64,000 bases of DNA from Whitmania pigra (taxonomy: Eukaryota > Annelida > Clitellata > Hirudinida > Haemopidae): positions 337,001-401,000 of the forward strand of contig JAJTWR010000263.1 in assembly GCA_021613335.1 (NCBI GenBank), in the 5' to 3' direction. Below are positions 11,495-23,448 of the stretch, piece by piece. The position numbers and the translations under genes were made by a program. Below the pieces are notes generated by a model, which saw nothing but the letters and a program-made list of their open reading frames with translations, searched no databases and was not told the DNA's origin. The first letter of the stretch is position 1. The number at the start of each line of letters is the position of its first letter.

Positions 11495-14400
11495 ATGAAG
11501 GAAATGATAGGCGGTTGTTGCGTTTGTTCAGATGATAGAGGGTACGATGAGAATCCAATCGTATATTGCGATGGTCACGGATGCAATGTGGCTGTGCATC
11601 AAGGTTAGTTTGTAAACTTATTTTACGGCTGAACATGTGTTTTGTTAAGCAGATTTCAATAAGGGCCGTTAACCATGTTAACGATTAACCATGACTCTTA
11701 TTTACCATCGTCAACTTTGTGTCGATAAAAACTGACGTATCAATTATTTCATAAAAATTATTTTTTTTCAAAGCCTGCTATGGAATCATAACTGTGCCAA
11801 CAGGTCCTTGGTTTTGCAGGAAGTGTGAGTCTCAAGAAAGAGCTGCAAGAGTGGTAATTTTTATCATTTCTAAATATTAAAAATCATCCACATAATAAAT
11901 CCAGTTGGTGATTTTTGATCAGAGATGTGAACTCTGTCCCCAGAAAGAAGGTGCATTGAAAAGAACAGATGTAGGAGGTAATGGAAAACAGATCACTTTT
12001 TTTCATTAATTTGAGGAGCATTTTGTGATTTTTGGATTTGTTTAGTTATTGGATAATTATTTATTTGTTGTTTGAAAATGAATAGTACTACAATATTACA
12101 CTGTTGCATTGGTGTTGATATTTTCAAGTTACAATTAGTTACAATTTGAATTGACGTCAGTCGTGAGAGACTTGATCAGCAGTTACAAATAATTCAGTTC
12201 TATTTTAAAACAGGTTGGTGCCATGTTGTTTGTGCCCTCTACATTCCAGAAGTTTCTTTTGGTTCCATCAACTCTATGGAACCAATAATTTTAAAGAAGG
12301 TTCCTCAAGACAGATTCAATAAGGTATTGTTGGAGATGCTCATACATTTCAATCTTAGATTGATTGTGCTATGTAAATCAAAATGTAATAATTTAAATTG
12401 AACATGGTCTCTAGGCTTCAATTTACTTTTAATCGCAGTCTTGCTACATATGTGAAGAACAAGGGAGAGCCAACAAAGCGATGACAGGAGCTTGCATGCA
12501 GTGCAATTACAGGACGGGATGCAAACAGCATTTCCACGTCACATGGTTTGTTGGTTATCAATGATGCCATAACGACCATAGCGAGCCGCTATGTATGCCG
12601 TTATTATGTTATTATGACGGTATTTTGTTATTGTAGAAGAATACATTAGATGTTACTAGCATGTCATTTTTCAGATTATACTGTAATTTAAGATTATAAG
12701 AGAATAACCTTAAAGTAATGTTTATTCATTGAGTGTCATTGATAATTTAGTTCCAACTTTGAATAACTTCATCTTCTGAATTGCCACTTTAAACCTTTCT
12801 AAAATTCACCCCGCAGTGCCCAATCGATGGGTCTGTTGAGAGAAGAATCGGGGACTAAGAAAAAGGTTTCCTACTGTGGATACTGCAACCATCACTTCAA
12901 GAAACTGGTTCGATTGAATTCGTTTGCACTCGAGCCTTATTATGATGGTCTTGTGATGTAATGTAATTCATTCTTGGTATTTTAATGGACCATAAAATTC
13001 ATCAAATTTTCATGTTACCTATAAAAAAATTGGCTATATGTAGAGAAATGAAATTGGGAATAAAATTAGAAATAATTAATATTTAAATGTCAACCAACAG
13101 TTCAACATCCAAAGAAAGGATTCTTTGCAAAAGTTAATAAAGACGGAGGGTGAATTTCAAACTGATAAGCTGAAACTTGAGAAACCAAAAGTGGGAAATG
13201 ATAATGACTTAATTGATTAATTTTACATAATCGTTACAAATTGGCTAGGGAATGAAATCTATGCACCTCATTGATTGTGTGTTTTTTATGTATGCTACGT
13301 TGATTATTAATCTTTAAAATTATCCTAAAAGCTTGGAGAGGCAGTGTTCAACGAAAGCAGTCCATCCTCAGTGAAAGTAGAGGTGAGGTCTTAAATGTTC
13401 ATATTTCCTAATAATTGCTCTCATTCATGAAGTCCTTCCCACCAGCCAACCACCATCAGAACGTCGGGTAAGTTTACGACGGCAAATTTTACCGAATCGT
13501 TGTTAGAGGAAGCTCCGACGAATTTTGAGGATCCTCAGAAGTTGAGCGATGCCGAAAGGAAGTTCGAAGCCTACAGTTGCTCGGATTCGTCTCAGCAGCC
13601 TCTCCCTAGTCACGGTAGAGATGTTGAATCCTTGCCGGCAGATAAACCGTACGTTCCAGTCTCTTCTATCTTTACAAAAACATCCTCATCTTCATCGTCA
13701 TCCTCTTTGTCTGCCACGTCCGAGTCGTTCACGAAACTCTCCCACCCGTCGCTCCTTCGATCGGCGCTCAACCCGACGTCCGATTCGTCGTCCACTTGTT
13801 CGTTTCCCTCCTTCGGCCAATACATGTCTCCCTCGAGACCGAACGACTTCTCGGAAATCAGGCCGGACGACTCCGGATCGAATGCATTTGGAGGCGTCCA
13901 GGAGAGGTCCTGCAGAGTTCAATCGTTCGATCCGATCTTTGGAGCCAAAAAAGTTGAGATTGAGAAGTTTTTTGTTGTTGCAGTGAAAGCAGCATGAAGG
14001 AGGTGAAAACGGAACCGAGAAAGAAACTGAAAGTGGACAAAAAGCAATCTGTACGAGGGAGGAAGTCCAAGGATTCCGTGCAGGGAGAACCACCACACCT
14101 CACGTCGCCTCCGCCTCCGAGCGATTTCACGAGTCAGTGATTTTTAAGAAACAAGATTTTCATAATTTTCTTAATTTTTGAATTCTTTTCAGTGGTGTAT
14201 GTCTTTGTGAATTAGTTTATGTGTGAAACTTTGTTGTAGATTTGACTGAACGACAATTTCAAAATCTGTTTTGAGAGAATGCCAAATCTATTCCACAGAA
14301 AATTCTCATTATTTGTCATTATTATTGATGAATAATTTTAAAATCATAATTTAGTATTAATTGATTAATAATTTTAAAATCATAATTTAGTATTAGTTGA

Positions 14401-16599
14401 TTAATCATTTTAAAATCATAATTTAGTATTAATTGATTAATAATTTTAAAATCATAATTTAGTATTAATTGATTAATAATTTTAAAATCATAATTTAGTA
14501 TTAATTGATTAATAATTTTAAAATCATAATTTAGTATTAATTGATTAATAATTTTAAAATCATAATTTAGTATTTATTTCAACCAGATCTCTCAGAGAGT
14601 CCTCTTCTCCATCCTCATGACAACTCAATGACTCACAAAAGAAACCAGTGTGAAACTCCCTGGATACCCTTCCCATCAGCATCATCATCATCATCTCACA
14701 ACCACTATTCACCACCTGTATATGATTTGGACAGTCTTGGTGGCAATCTCGAGTGAGTTCATTACTATAATTTGACCTCCGATCTTTCACCACGGCGTAC
14801 TGGAGTTCGGATTCCATCGGTTTTTCAGGTCTCTGCCGACGACCATGGAGGAACTTCTCGAATCCCAGTGGAGACTCGGTTCTCAGTTCCTCATGCAGCA
14901 GGGACAAAGACTTGACAGTGAGCATTTCTATGTTTGTTATTGGGCTTGTGATACAATTTTCCGCTCATGGTTGTCAAGCAGCTGAATTTTGTTAGGTAAA
15001 TCTCGTTGGTTTTAATATCGTGAATATTTACATTTTGTAATTTGGGCAGATAATGTGCATCTGAGCATCTGTACACAGCACGTGTTCATCTTGTAACCGA
15101 TATTAATTTTACATATTCTTGCTAACATAAATAAAATTTAATACGTAATAAATGATGGGAATATAATTCTTATGGTTAGTTTCTCTGAATTCACCACCCA
15201 ACCATCTTAAAAGTTGTTCAACTACCTCCATATTTCTTCTTCAAGTTGTGGACCTATTGAACCTGCTTCAGCAGACGAAGGAAAGAAACCGGCAGATGGA
15301 GAAGACGATCGAAGACCTCATGGCTCGTAAGAACTACCTCATAGCCACCAACGCCCGTTTGGCAATGTCCTTAATGGGTGCTCCTATGCCCACCCCCGAG
15401 GATTCCAATGTGAAGATGAACAAAAGCCCTTTGAAGAAAGAGGCAGGAACCATCTTGTTTTTGTTGTTGCTGTGGATTGTATCATTTGTTAAATATTGTT
15501 GGTATTATCATTAATGCAATATGCATTAAGGTATTATTGAGCATGACTGATTTGCATGGTTCCTTATGTTTGCCTTCTGCATTCGTAGGCACAGATCGAC
15601 AGTTCGTATGGCAGCCTCGAACCAGTTGAGTCCAGAGTGACCAATCATCCTCCTCAGAAGAATCAACAGCAGCCGTCTTATTCTTTCATCTCCACTGGTC
15701 TCTTGAGTGTCAACCAGAGTGAGCAGTTCCATCATTTATAACATTGACATTGGTAGATGATTCTATTGTGCCATTCATCTGCTTTTATTAATTCCCATCA
15801 CTTTCTGTGACAACCATTAATTAGTGTCACCACTCTTTATATTGACATAGGCATAGTAAGTAAAGTAATGTTTTATTAACGTCCGTTGCATAGCTAGATG
15901 ATTAGGATGGACATAGGCATAGTTAATATTGTGCCAATTTATTTAGTTCAGATTGATTATAGATATTGTCTTTATTCAGTCTTTAGAATCTGCAAAAACA
16001 TTAAGTGTTATTCTCATCAATATTCATGTTATTAATATTGTTTACATAATTCATTGTTATTAACAGCTCCACCCCCTCTGAGCATCAACCACTTTCTCCA
16101 GCAACCCAGCAGTCCTCAACTGCAGTCCAACAACTCGAATAATTCCTTCATGGATAAAATGACAGACCACCTCAGGAAGCAGCAGAAACAGTTGCAACTC
16201 AATCAGGTTTCCATGGCAACTAGTTTTTAAAATCTTGTATTTAAAGATTCAATTAATCTCCTTCCTTGTTTTGCATTCTATTCTGTCACGTTGTAATTCC
16301 TTGTGTAATGTTTGCCAAACCACATTGCCATGTCAGATGTGGTTATCTGATGTTTTTGCTTTAACGCTGCAATTAATCTCGTTTCAATGTTTCTCTTCTT
16401 TCGTTATCAGGAGCAGCACAAGAAGCAACAACCTGCCTCGAAAGAGAGGCCCCCGAGCAGCATCCAGTATTCCATGCCGGTCACGCCTCACTCGTTTTTT
16501 CCAAGCCACCTTCAACAAGGGGACCTTGGACAGCAATTATATGTCCTACCGTCGAAGAACCAACCTAAGAAACATCATAATTCTCCGAAGAATAAATGA
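11495..16599 (+). CDS. MLLT10: MLLT10/AF10-type PHD-finger chromatin protein
   Basis: Sixteen exons, about 737 residues: 11495-11603, 11774-11853, 11923-11977, 12214-12323, 12439-12545, 12817-12907, 13101-13190, 13332-13382, 13446-13906, 13984-14132, 14587-14752, 14829-14917, 15246-15442, 15589-15718, 16067-16206, 16411-16599. Residues 1-185 form the PHD, zinc-knuckle and extended PHD module: CCVCSDDRGYDENPIVYCD, HQACYG, GPWFCRKC, RCELCP, GWCHVVCALY, CYICEEQG, HFHVTCAQ. The middle is Ser/Thr/Pro-rich. The octapeptide/leucine-zipper module follows (MEELLESQWRLGSQFL, then IVDLLNLLQQTKERNRQMEK), which in AF10/AF17 recruits the H3K79 methyltransferase DOT1L. The C-terminus is Gln/Pro/Ser-rich. 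Junctions at 13906/13984 and at 15442 (a GC donor) are the least certain. Nuclear. Confidence 0.9.
14324..14575. repeat. 36-bp tandem repeat, about 7 copies
   Basis: The motif AAATCATAATTTAG recurs at 14341, 14377, 14413, 14449, 14485, 14521 and 14557, an exact 36-bp spacing, with very few substitutions between copies. It lies in the MLLT10 intron 14133-14586 and runs to within about 10 bp of the acceptor. Confidence 0.95.
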
Positions 16600-18249
16600 C
16601 CGAACTGTCTTGTCCTGTAATTGTATCATCATCATCACCGTCTCTGATGTGGAATGAGGCATGAATATTCATTATCCTTTTAAGACAGAGGAATGCAATT
16701 GAACGGTTGATACTCTCTATGGAATACTGAGGGACTGAATATATGAATGGCTGTGTTGTTTGTATTATTTGGAAGTTATTCAAGAAGTTTTGATTTAATT
16801 GATTCAAGTTTTGCATTATTTCTTTGCTTTGATTTTTAGTGTAGGTAATCTGAGCATCAGCATCACAACAAGACATCTTACGAGACACACGTAACTATTG
16901 AAAAAAAAATAGAGATTACGTTAAATACATGGGAGGTTATAAAGGTAGAAATTATTTGAACAAACTGTAAATAGAGGTTAAAATGTCTGAGGTGGGAGTT
17001 AAGTTGATTGGGCGAGGATGAATGTTGGGTCAATGAGAGCAGTACTGGGGTGGCCTACAAATGCGACTTGATTGATGACGATGCAAACAACATATTAGAC
17101 ATAACCGGGCGAACGCTTAGTGCAGCTAAAAATATCTGTTGATGCAACAGAGATTTGTTGTCTCGTGAGTTGCGAGCGAGTTTATTTGTTTTTGTTTTTT
17201 TGTGAGCGCCGCTCGGTGTTGTTGTAAGTTTTAGTAATCCATTTCGTGAAACAGAACCCCAAAACTTGGTCTTCGTTCTCCCATGTCTAGGACAAGCATT
17301 ATTGGAATTAAGTAATATTAAAACATATGACAATGAATCACGCAGCATTCACTAAACTAAAAATAACTAGAAAATATATAATGCCAGAGATCAAAACTTT
17401 CAAAATTGACGAAATGTCTGCTTATAATGAGGTTTATTGCTTTTACCACTCAGTTGGCGCAAGATTGATCCACCAGAACAATTTTTTTAGAAATAATTAC
17501 ATTATTTATACATTTCCAGATATTGAGAATATAATTTGAATATTATAAACAAATTATAACCACTGCATCAACTGTCATTTTAACATTTGTGTCAATGTTT
17601 TTGTTTGGTAATAACCAGGTTCAGTCAGAGTTAATGTCTGTTACAGCCAATCAATACATCTGGCAGCTGTTCAAATGCCGAATTATCTGAAAGCATTATG
17701 CGACCGATATCAGTGCATTATGTCCAACAATATTTATTGAAAGACACCTAAGATGTAAGCATAATGTGTTTCGTTCTTTAGTTCTCTTGGTTTTCTGGTG
17801 CTGGTACTTTGAAAAATATTAATCTATCAACGTTTTAGCTTATTGACAAATCACAACAGATGAATAAGTGTCTCTCGGATCCTATCCAAAATATGTTGAT
17901 TATATTACATTGTTACAATCCATTTTTAATCTGTAAAAAGATGCGTTCAAATGCATGGATCGATATTGATTGACCCTGATGCCCAGAGGTTGCCAATGGA
18001 CGAGGCTTTTATATCTCTCACAAACATTATAAATCCAATTTTTTATAATAAATATTTTAATAAAATATGATAAAAACAAAATATTGAAATTAACTAGTTT
18101 TGTTCAAAATAGTTTTAAAAAAAAAATTAACTTTTAAAACCGAAATTATGGCTGCTAAGCAACAGAGCACCATACATCGTCTAAACTGTTCTTATCTTTC
18201 ATCAAATCATGTTGAAAATTAAGCAAAAAGGTACACGTTTAAAGCTAGT
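16600..18249. other. Intergenic region, MLLT10 to CFAP210
   Basis: 1.65 kb. The first few hundred bases are the MLLT10 3' UTR. Short open frames around 17055-17540 show no family resemblance. The last 100 bp carry GCTGCTAAGCAAC at 18151-18163, whose AGCAAC is a perfect RFX X-box half-site. Confidence 0.6.
18151..18163 (+). promoter_or_regulatory. Possible RFX X-box half-site upstream of CFAP210
   Basis: GCTGCTAAGCAAC, 87 bp before the start codon. The right half AGCAAC fits the X-box consensus RGYAAC; the left half deviates. RFX factors drive many motile-cilium genes from sites within about 100-200 bp of the start, which is why position and gene identity make this worth noting. Confidence 0.3.
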
Positions 18250-20555
18250 ATGGTCGTCAATTCCGTGAATCGGTTTTTAGGTTTCTATTGTAATTGGATA
18301 GAATGCATTTCGTCCACTTTAACGCGTGAAATCACAACTCACAAAATTGAACTTTATTTTTATTTAGAATCAAAATTGATCTTATCTCGGGATGACTTGG
18401 CTAGAATTAAAAACCATCTGGAACCGACCAAAGATGAGAAACAGGAAATGATAAGGAGGGCCAACGAAGAAAGAAAACGCCTACACGAAATGTCGGTGAG
18501 CCAAGTGAAGTCATGGACTAACACAGTTCTTGTAAGTACGACTTTGAGACAATGTGACATCGTCTTAGCAAACAATTTAATAACTATTTCTTGTCCAAGG
18601 GTCAAAGACAGGCCAATCTTGAAGCAAGAAAGCTCAAGGAGGAGAGGGAAGAGCAGCAGAGATTAAAACTGGACGAGGAGGAAGCAAGAATTCAGGCGGA
18701 AAAAAGAAAACAGGCAATTGAGAAGGCCAAGATGCAGCAATATTTCCAAACAGAGAAAATCAGGAAATTTCATGTATTTACACTTCATTATTATTTATGT
18801 GCACCAAATCTCATTTCTTATTTTTATTCCCATTACTTATGCATTTACTTAGATTGTGAAATAGTGATAAAAAAAATAATAGCAACATTATACATTTGTA
18901 TATGTTCACCATTGGCAGAGTGCTCTAATGCTAAACGAAACATTGCACGAGAGGCAGAAACAGATGGAATATAAGCAAGAGTTAAGACAGGCTCAACTGT
19001 CTCAGGAAAAGGAAGAAGTTTTGGAATATATTTGGGGCCCAGAAGATGAGGAAAAATCTCTGGAACAACTGCGAAGAAAGAAAGAAGTTTCAGATTTTCA
19101 GAAAGTTCAGTAAGTGTCTCAACTGACAATGTTTCAGATCACTTTTATTGCACTCATCTCATATATTTTTAATTTTAGTACTTAATTATTAATGTAGAAT
19201 TGAAAAGAAACAAAGTGCACAGGAACTAGAAAAAGAGAAGCTGAAGAAAGAAGAAGAGGAACTCAGAAAGAATTTAATTGATTTTAAACTTGAGCAAGAG
19301 AAGGCACAAGAAATGAAAATAAACAAAATTGCACTCGAGAGAGAAAACTATGCAAAATATGTTGAGCAGAGGAAACGTTTCCAAGAGGAAGAAAGAAAAA
19401 GGCAAGAGGTAATTTTATACCATGAATCCTTCAACTGGTTAAAATTTTATTTTAAATAATCTTATGATTTTTCATTTCTCATCCAAAGAAAGAGAATGAA
19501 GCCTGTAGAGAATTTTCCATCAAGAAAAGAAACTTTTCGAAAATGGTTGCCCAAAAAGAATTCCAAGTGCTCAAGTGAGTCAAGTCAAGTGCTTGAAAGA
19601 ATAGCTCTTGTAAAGACCATTTTAATTTTTATTTCTCCAGACAAAAGCAGGAACAGCTTGCACAAATGGCTGAAAGCTTTTCTTGGTTTGGAGATCAGCA
19701 AAAAGCTCATGAAGATGACAGAGTGCAAAGATTTTTGGATGAAGAGGAAAAAAAATATGCAAAGAAGTTGCAGGAGGAAGAAGAGAATAAAATGAAGATT
19801 AGAGAATCTTTGAGAAAGCACTACCTGGAACATGTAGCATCGACTTTTTTCAAATTGTGGTAAAATATAATAGTAATAATATTAAATTACAATTGCGTTA
19901 TAGGAAGAAATAAAAGAAAAGATAAAGGAAGCTCAATCAAAGGAAGAAGCTGAATATGTAGAAACTGAGACCCGAGCTATTGCTGAGCAGATGAGAAAAG
20001 AAGAGGCAAACCGGATGAAAAAACTCTTAGAAGCCAAACAAGTCATTGACCACCACCAGAAGCAAATTGTTGGTATATTAGAAAAATAGCACGACATTTG
20101 GATTTTCTAAATTCATATTGACGTAAGTGATGACCGTAAATAACACCGAAAGTTAATCGACTTCCTTTTTCTTTGACGATGAGCGAGTGATTGACTTTCT
20201 TGAAGGGATCTTTGTGCGCCTCTAATGCCTTTATAGCAGACGTTGGTTCATTGTCTGCTTCATGGCTCCTGCAAATAGCGCCATATAAACACCGCTCTAA
20301 CGTTTTTTTTAGCTGATTTTCGGATAAATCTCTTAATTCTTGCAGGCTGAGAAAAAAACACAAAAACAACATGAAGAGAAAGAGCTAATTGAGCAAGAGC
20401 TTATGAGGAAGTACCTCACTGAAAAGGAAGACCAACTTTTCGCAAAATACAGTTCAGGTATCATCAAACAACTGGAACAACAAGGAAGGAACACCTACAT
20501 ATTAAAAAGGATGGTCGGCAGAGAAAAATCGATCGACGCCGCCTCGGATCGTTAG
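18250..20555 (+). CDS. CFAP210: CFAP210 (CCDC173)-type axonemal coiled-coil protein
   Basis: Nine exons, 474 residues: 18250-18280, 18368-18531, 18600-18773, 18919-19109, 19198-19408, 19489-19574, 19641-19833, 19904-20068, 20346-20555. Almost wholly helical and charged (trichohyalin/plectin-homology type). Family landmarks are VKSWTNTVLGQRQANLEARK, ERK/EKR-QAIEKAKMQQYFQTEKI and FHSALMLNETLHERQKQ, close to the human VKNWTNTI, AIEKAK and HSALLLTEVLKERE segments as I remember them. The C-terminus reads QELMRKYLTEKEDQLFAKYS. CFAP210 is a microtubule inner protein of doublet microtubules in cilia and flagella. The start ATG at 18250 joins in phase to the acceptor at 18368 (VNRFL then ESKLILSRDD). 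Other TPH-domain proteins such as CFAP45 are the main alternative. Confidence 0.78.
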
Positions 20556-20585
20556 AATATTTTTTTGTGTCGACAAAAGACAATC

Positions 20586-20591
20586 AATAAA
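20586..20591 (+). terminator. Poly(A) signal of the CFAP210 gene
   Basis: AATAAA, 31 bp after the TAG stop at 20553-20555, between the two convergent genes. Confidence 0.6.
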
Positions 20592-20835
20592 TATTATGAG
20601 ACCTTTTTTTATCGAATTGCATAGGAAGAATTCATTTAAGTAAAAAAATCATCGATGTCTGCACAAGTTCGTCGAATAAAAATGTTAAACTTGTTCGTGA
20701 AATTATTTTTAATAATTTTGCGCAATAGAAATAAGAACACGAAATTGAATGTCGTCGACCAAGGTGCACAGAATATGAAAATGTTCGAGGAATGCCAAGC
20801 AAAACTCCAGTTGGAGCACGTATGGAGTTGTTTGC

Positions 20836-23448
20836 TCATAAAACGGAGTCCTCCAGGTGTATATCACAATCGAGCGAGTTTGTCGAGGTCACTTCAAGCA
20901 TAACAGATTTCCTGTCAATGGTTCCCAAACTCGATATTTTTGAGCATCGGACCGCGTTATCGCCCAATTTGCTCAGAGCACGACTGGATTCCTGCTCGCT
21001 TGGGGAGCGTGATTTGTTGGCGTTTGAGCTGTTTATGTAAGGCTTTTTTGAGCGAGCACGTTTGTACTTTCCAAAGAAACCATTACTCGTACGACCTCTA
21101 AAGATTTTTGTCTCTTCACAATCTTCTCTATCGACCAGGGCTTGCCTTTGATGGTCGTTCTCGAAGTAATGGCACTCGTCGTTGCAATGTTCCGCCTGCC
21201 GTTGAGTTGTGTCGAAGGCTGAACTGGCTTTGCTGGCATCATCTTCGTCCAATGGGCTATAAAAAGAGCTAGAGTTTTCGGCCCTAAACCTGGAATGGCT
21301 TTGAGAAATTGTTGACTGTACAGAACTTGCGACTTTTTTTCTTAGGGCACAATATAGCATCGAGAGAATCATAATGACAACGAGAGAAACGACGAGGAAA
21401 CAGATGAGCAGAATACCTCCCACACTTTGACACTCTAAACTGGACGGCTGACGAAATATGTTCTCGTTTATTTTTTCAGTAGGAGAAGCACAGCGGTAGC
21501 CGTAAAAGTCGGCATCCACCAATCCCGAATGAAGTAACCACCGGTTCGTTTCGAGTGCTGAACAAGTGCAAGCGAAGGGATTTCCCGACAGATCTAGAGA
21601 TTTAAGGTTGGAAAAGCTTTCAAAGCATTCCTTTGAGACGTGAGCAAATTGGTTGTGAGAAAGATCCAACGTTTCTAGAGAAAGTGTAGTTCCGAGTGAT
21701 TTGAATTCGTTGCAATCTCTGATTCGATTTCCGTCGGCATTCAGCGTGACGAGTTCGAAGCTGTTTGAGACAAGTCCACACGGTACGTTCTCCAAACCGT
21801 TCTCACCAATGTCTAAAATCTTCAAAGCCGACTTTAAAATCGTTACGTTTTGTAACTGGTCTTTGCTCTCGCTGAATTTATTACCTCTTAAGTAAAGTTC
21901 TTCCAAATGGCTGAGGTGGCTCAGAGCTGTGTGGTGGACGTGGGTAAGGCCCGATTCGCGCAAATTCAAAACTCTAAGAGAGGATAAACCGTTCAAGGCC
22001 CCGTGCTTGAGACGGATTAAGTGCTTACATCCTTCGAGATTTAGGATTGTCAGCGATGACAGATATCTGAAGGAATTTTGTTCGATTTCTTCGATCGGAT
22101 TGTTACTAAGATCTAACTGGACTAGATTGGTGAGAACTTCGAACATGTTATTACCAACGGAGACCAAATTATTGAATCGTAAATCAAGGTATTCTAGAGC
22201 AGGAAAAACAGTTTCCCTGAAAGTCACTGAATTTTCTGTGTCAGAAAATCGATTGTAGGAAAGGTCCAAATGCCTGAGATGTTTCAGTGGGAAGCCTTGT
22301 AGGAACTGACATTCTGACCCACGTATGCAGGAGAGAAGGTTGTTTCTGAGGGAAAGTTTCTTCAAGGAATTCAAACCTTGAAGGGCGTGTGCAGGAATGG
22401 ACATGAGATTGCAACTCTCCAAGAATAAGTCGTTCAGGTGATGGAGAGTGTGGAGCAATCTTTCCGGCAGTTTGTTGCGGAAAGCCATGAAATTGCCATC
22501 GAAGTTGAGAACTCTGAGCTTCGAAGCGTTCAGCTGGTGAAAAATGTCGTGCACCACTTTGATGCCTGTCGTGTTTCCGACGAATATTCTTTCCGCTCTG
22601 AAAACCTCGATGTTGCTGTTATTCAAACCTTGGAAAATGTTCACTATTGCTTCGTTGCTTATCTTTGCTCCAGATAAATCCAGTTCGACGATGTTTTTCA
22701 GTAGTTCAAAGGAGTCGCTGTGGATGAATTCGATTGCAGAGCCAGATAAATCCAAATGCTTGAAGTTGCGAAGACCGTGCAGAGGAGAAAACGCGTCGTC
22801 TGTCGTGTTCTTGATGTAAGAATTCTGAAGTATCAACTCTTCCAAGGCGGTCATGTTGGACAAAAACGATGGTAAATTTCCCGGTTGTTCAGCGTTCAGT
22901 GTCCTACTCAAGTCCAGGTGCTTTAGGCTGATTGCAAGGGAATGCGACATTAGAGCAGTCATGGCGGATTCGTCATGGACGAGGAGAGGGTTGTCGGAGA
23001 GCGTCAATCTTTCCAGTTGAGGATTGTTGTCCAGCAAACCTTCCGCCAGATAAGTCAGTCTGTTTCCATCGAGATGAAGAAATCTGAGACTCCCAAACTT
23101 GTGAAAAGAGTTTGATTTCAGCATGGCGGAGGTGATGTTATTTCGGCGGAGACTGAGTTCTGTCAGGACAAACTGCTCGTGGGTGTCGTTGAGGACTTTG
23201 TCAAAGTCGAGTGCTGTCAACCGATTGTCATCCAAAACGAGGGTTTTGACGAATGGTGAGAACTTGACGATTTTCGTCAGGCCTTCGTTAGAACAATGGA
23301 CTATTTGTTTCTGTCGATTGCACCTGCAGTTCTTCACGCAGGCGAACTGATGGTGTTGGCGCATTCCCAGCGAGGAGCATAGCAGAAATATCCAGAAAAT
23401 AAAATACTTGAACGTAAGAACCATTGTTTCGCTCGATCTTGACACCAT
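20836..23448 (-). CDS. Single-pass leucine-rich-repeat receptor without TIR domain
   Basis: Intronless, 871 residues from the first in-frame ATG (23446-23448); a stop codon lies upstream in frame. A signal peptide (KYFIFWIFLLCSSLG) is followed by a cysteine-rich N-cap (FACVKNCRCNRQKQIVHC). About 20 leucine-rich repeats follow with the consensus LRHLDLSYNRF, LVQLDLSNNPI, LETLDLSHNQF. A C-terminal cap (NPFACTCSALETNRWL ... CASP ... LEC) precedes a membrane segment near residues 675-700 (GGILLICFLVVSLVVIMIL). The cytoplasmic tail of about 170 residues is Ser-, Arg- and Asp/Glu-rich with no Toll/IL-1 receptor domain. The ectodomain is Toll-receptor-like in size and caps, but the tail is not. Likely an adhesion or recognition receptor; ligand unknown. 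Convergent with CFAP210, 280 bp apart. Confidence 0.9.
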   Translation of the reverse strand: MVSRSSETMVLTFKYFIFWIFLLCSSLGMRQHHQFACVKNCRCNRQKQIVHCSNEGLTKIVKFSPFVKTLVLDDNRLTALDFDKVLNDTHEQFVLTELSLRRNNITSAMLKSNSFHKFGSLRFLHLDGNRLTYLAEGLLDNNPQLERLTLSDNPLLVHDESAMTALMSHSLAISLKHLDLSRTLNAEQPGNLPSFLSNMTALEELILQNSYIKNTTDDAFSPLHGLRNFKHLDLSGSAIEFIHSDSFELLKNIVELDLSGAKISNEAIVNIFQGLNNSNIEVFRAERIFVGNTTGIKVVHDIFHQLNASKLRVLNFDGNFMAFRNKLPERLLHTLHHLNDLFLESCNLMSIPAHALQGLNSLKKLSLRNNLLSCIRGSECQFLQGFPLKHLRHLDLSYNRFSDTENSVTFRETVFPALEYLDLRFNNLVSVGNNMFEVLTNLVQLDLSNNPIEEIEQNSFRYLSSLTILNLEGCKHLIRLKHGALNGLSSLRVLNLRESGLTHVHHTALSHLSHLEELYLRGNKFSESKDQLQNVTILKSALKILDIGENGLENVPCGLVSNSFELVTLNADGNRIRDCNEFKSLGTTLSLETLDLSHNQFAHVSKECFESFSNLKSLDLSGNPFACTCSALETNRWLLHSGLVDADFYGYRCASPTEKINENIFRQPSSLECQSVGGILLICFLVVSLVVIMILSMLYCALRKKVASSVQSTISQSHSRFRAENSSSFYSPLDEDDASKASSAFDTTQRQAEHCNDECHYFENDHQRQALVDREDCEETKIFRGRTSNGFFGKYKRARSKKPYINSSNANKSRSPSEQESSRALSKLGDNAVRCSKISSLGTIDRKSVMLEVTSTNSLDCDIHLEDSVL

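Noticed and set aside
14324..14575. CRISPR-like regular repeat
   Set aside because: Units are contiguous without unique spacers and the locus is a eukaryotic intron.
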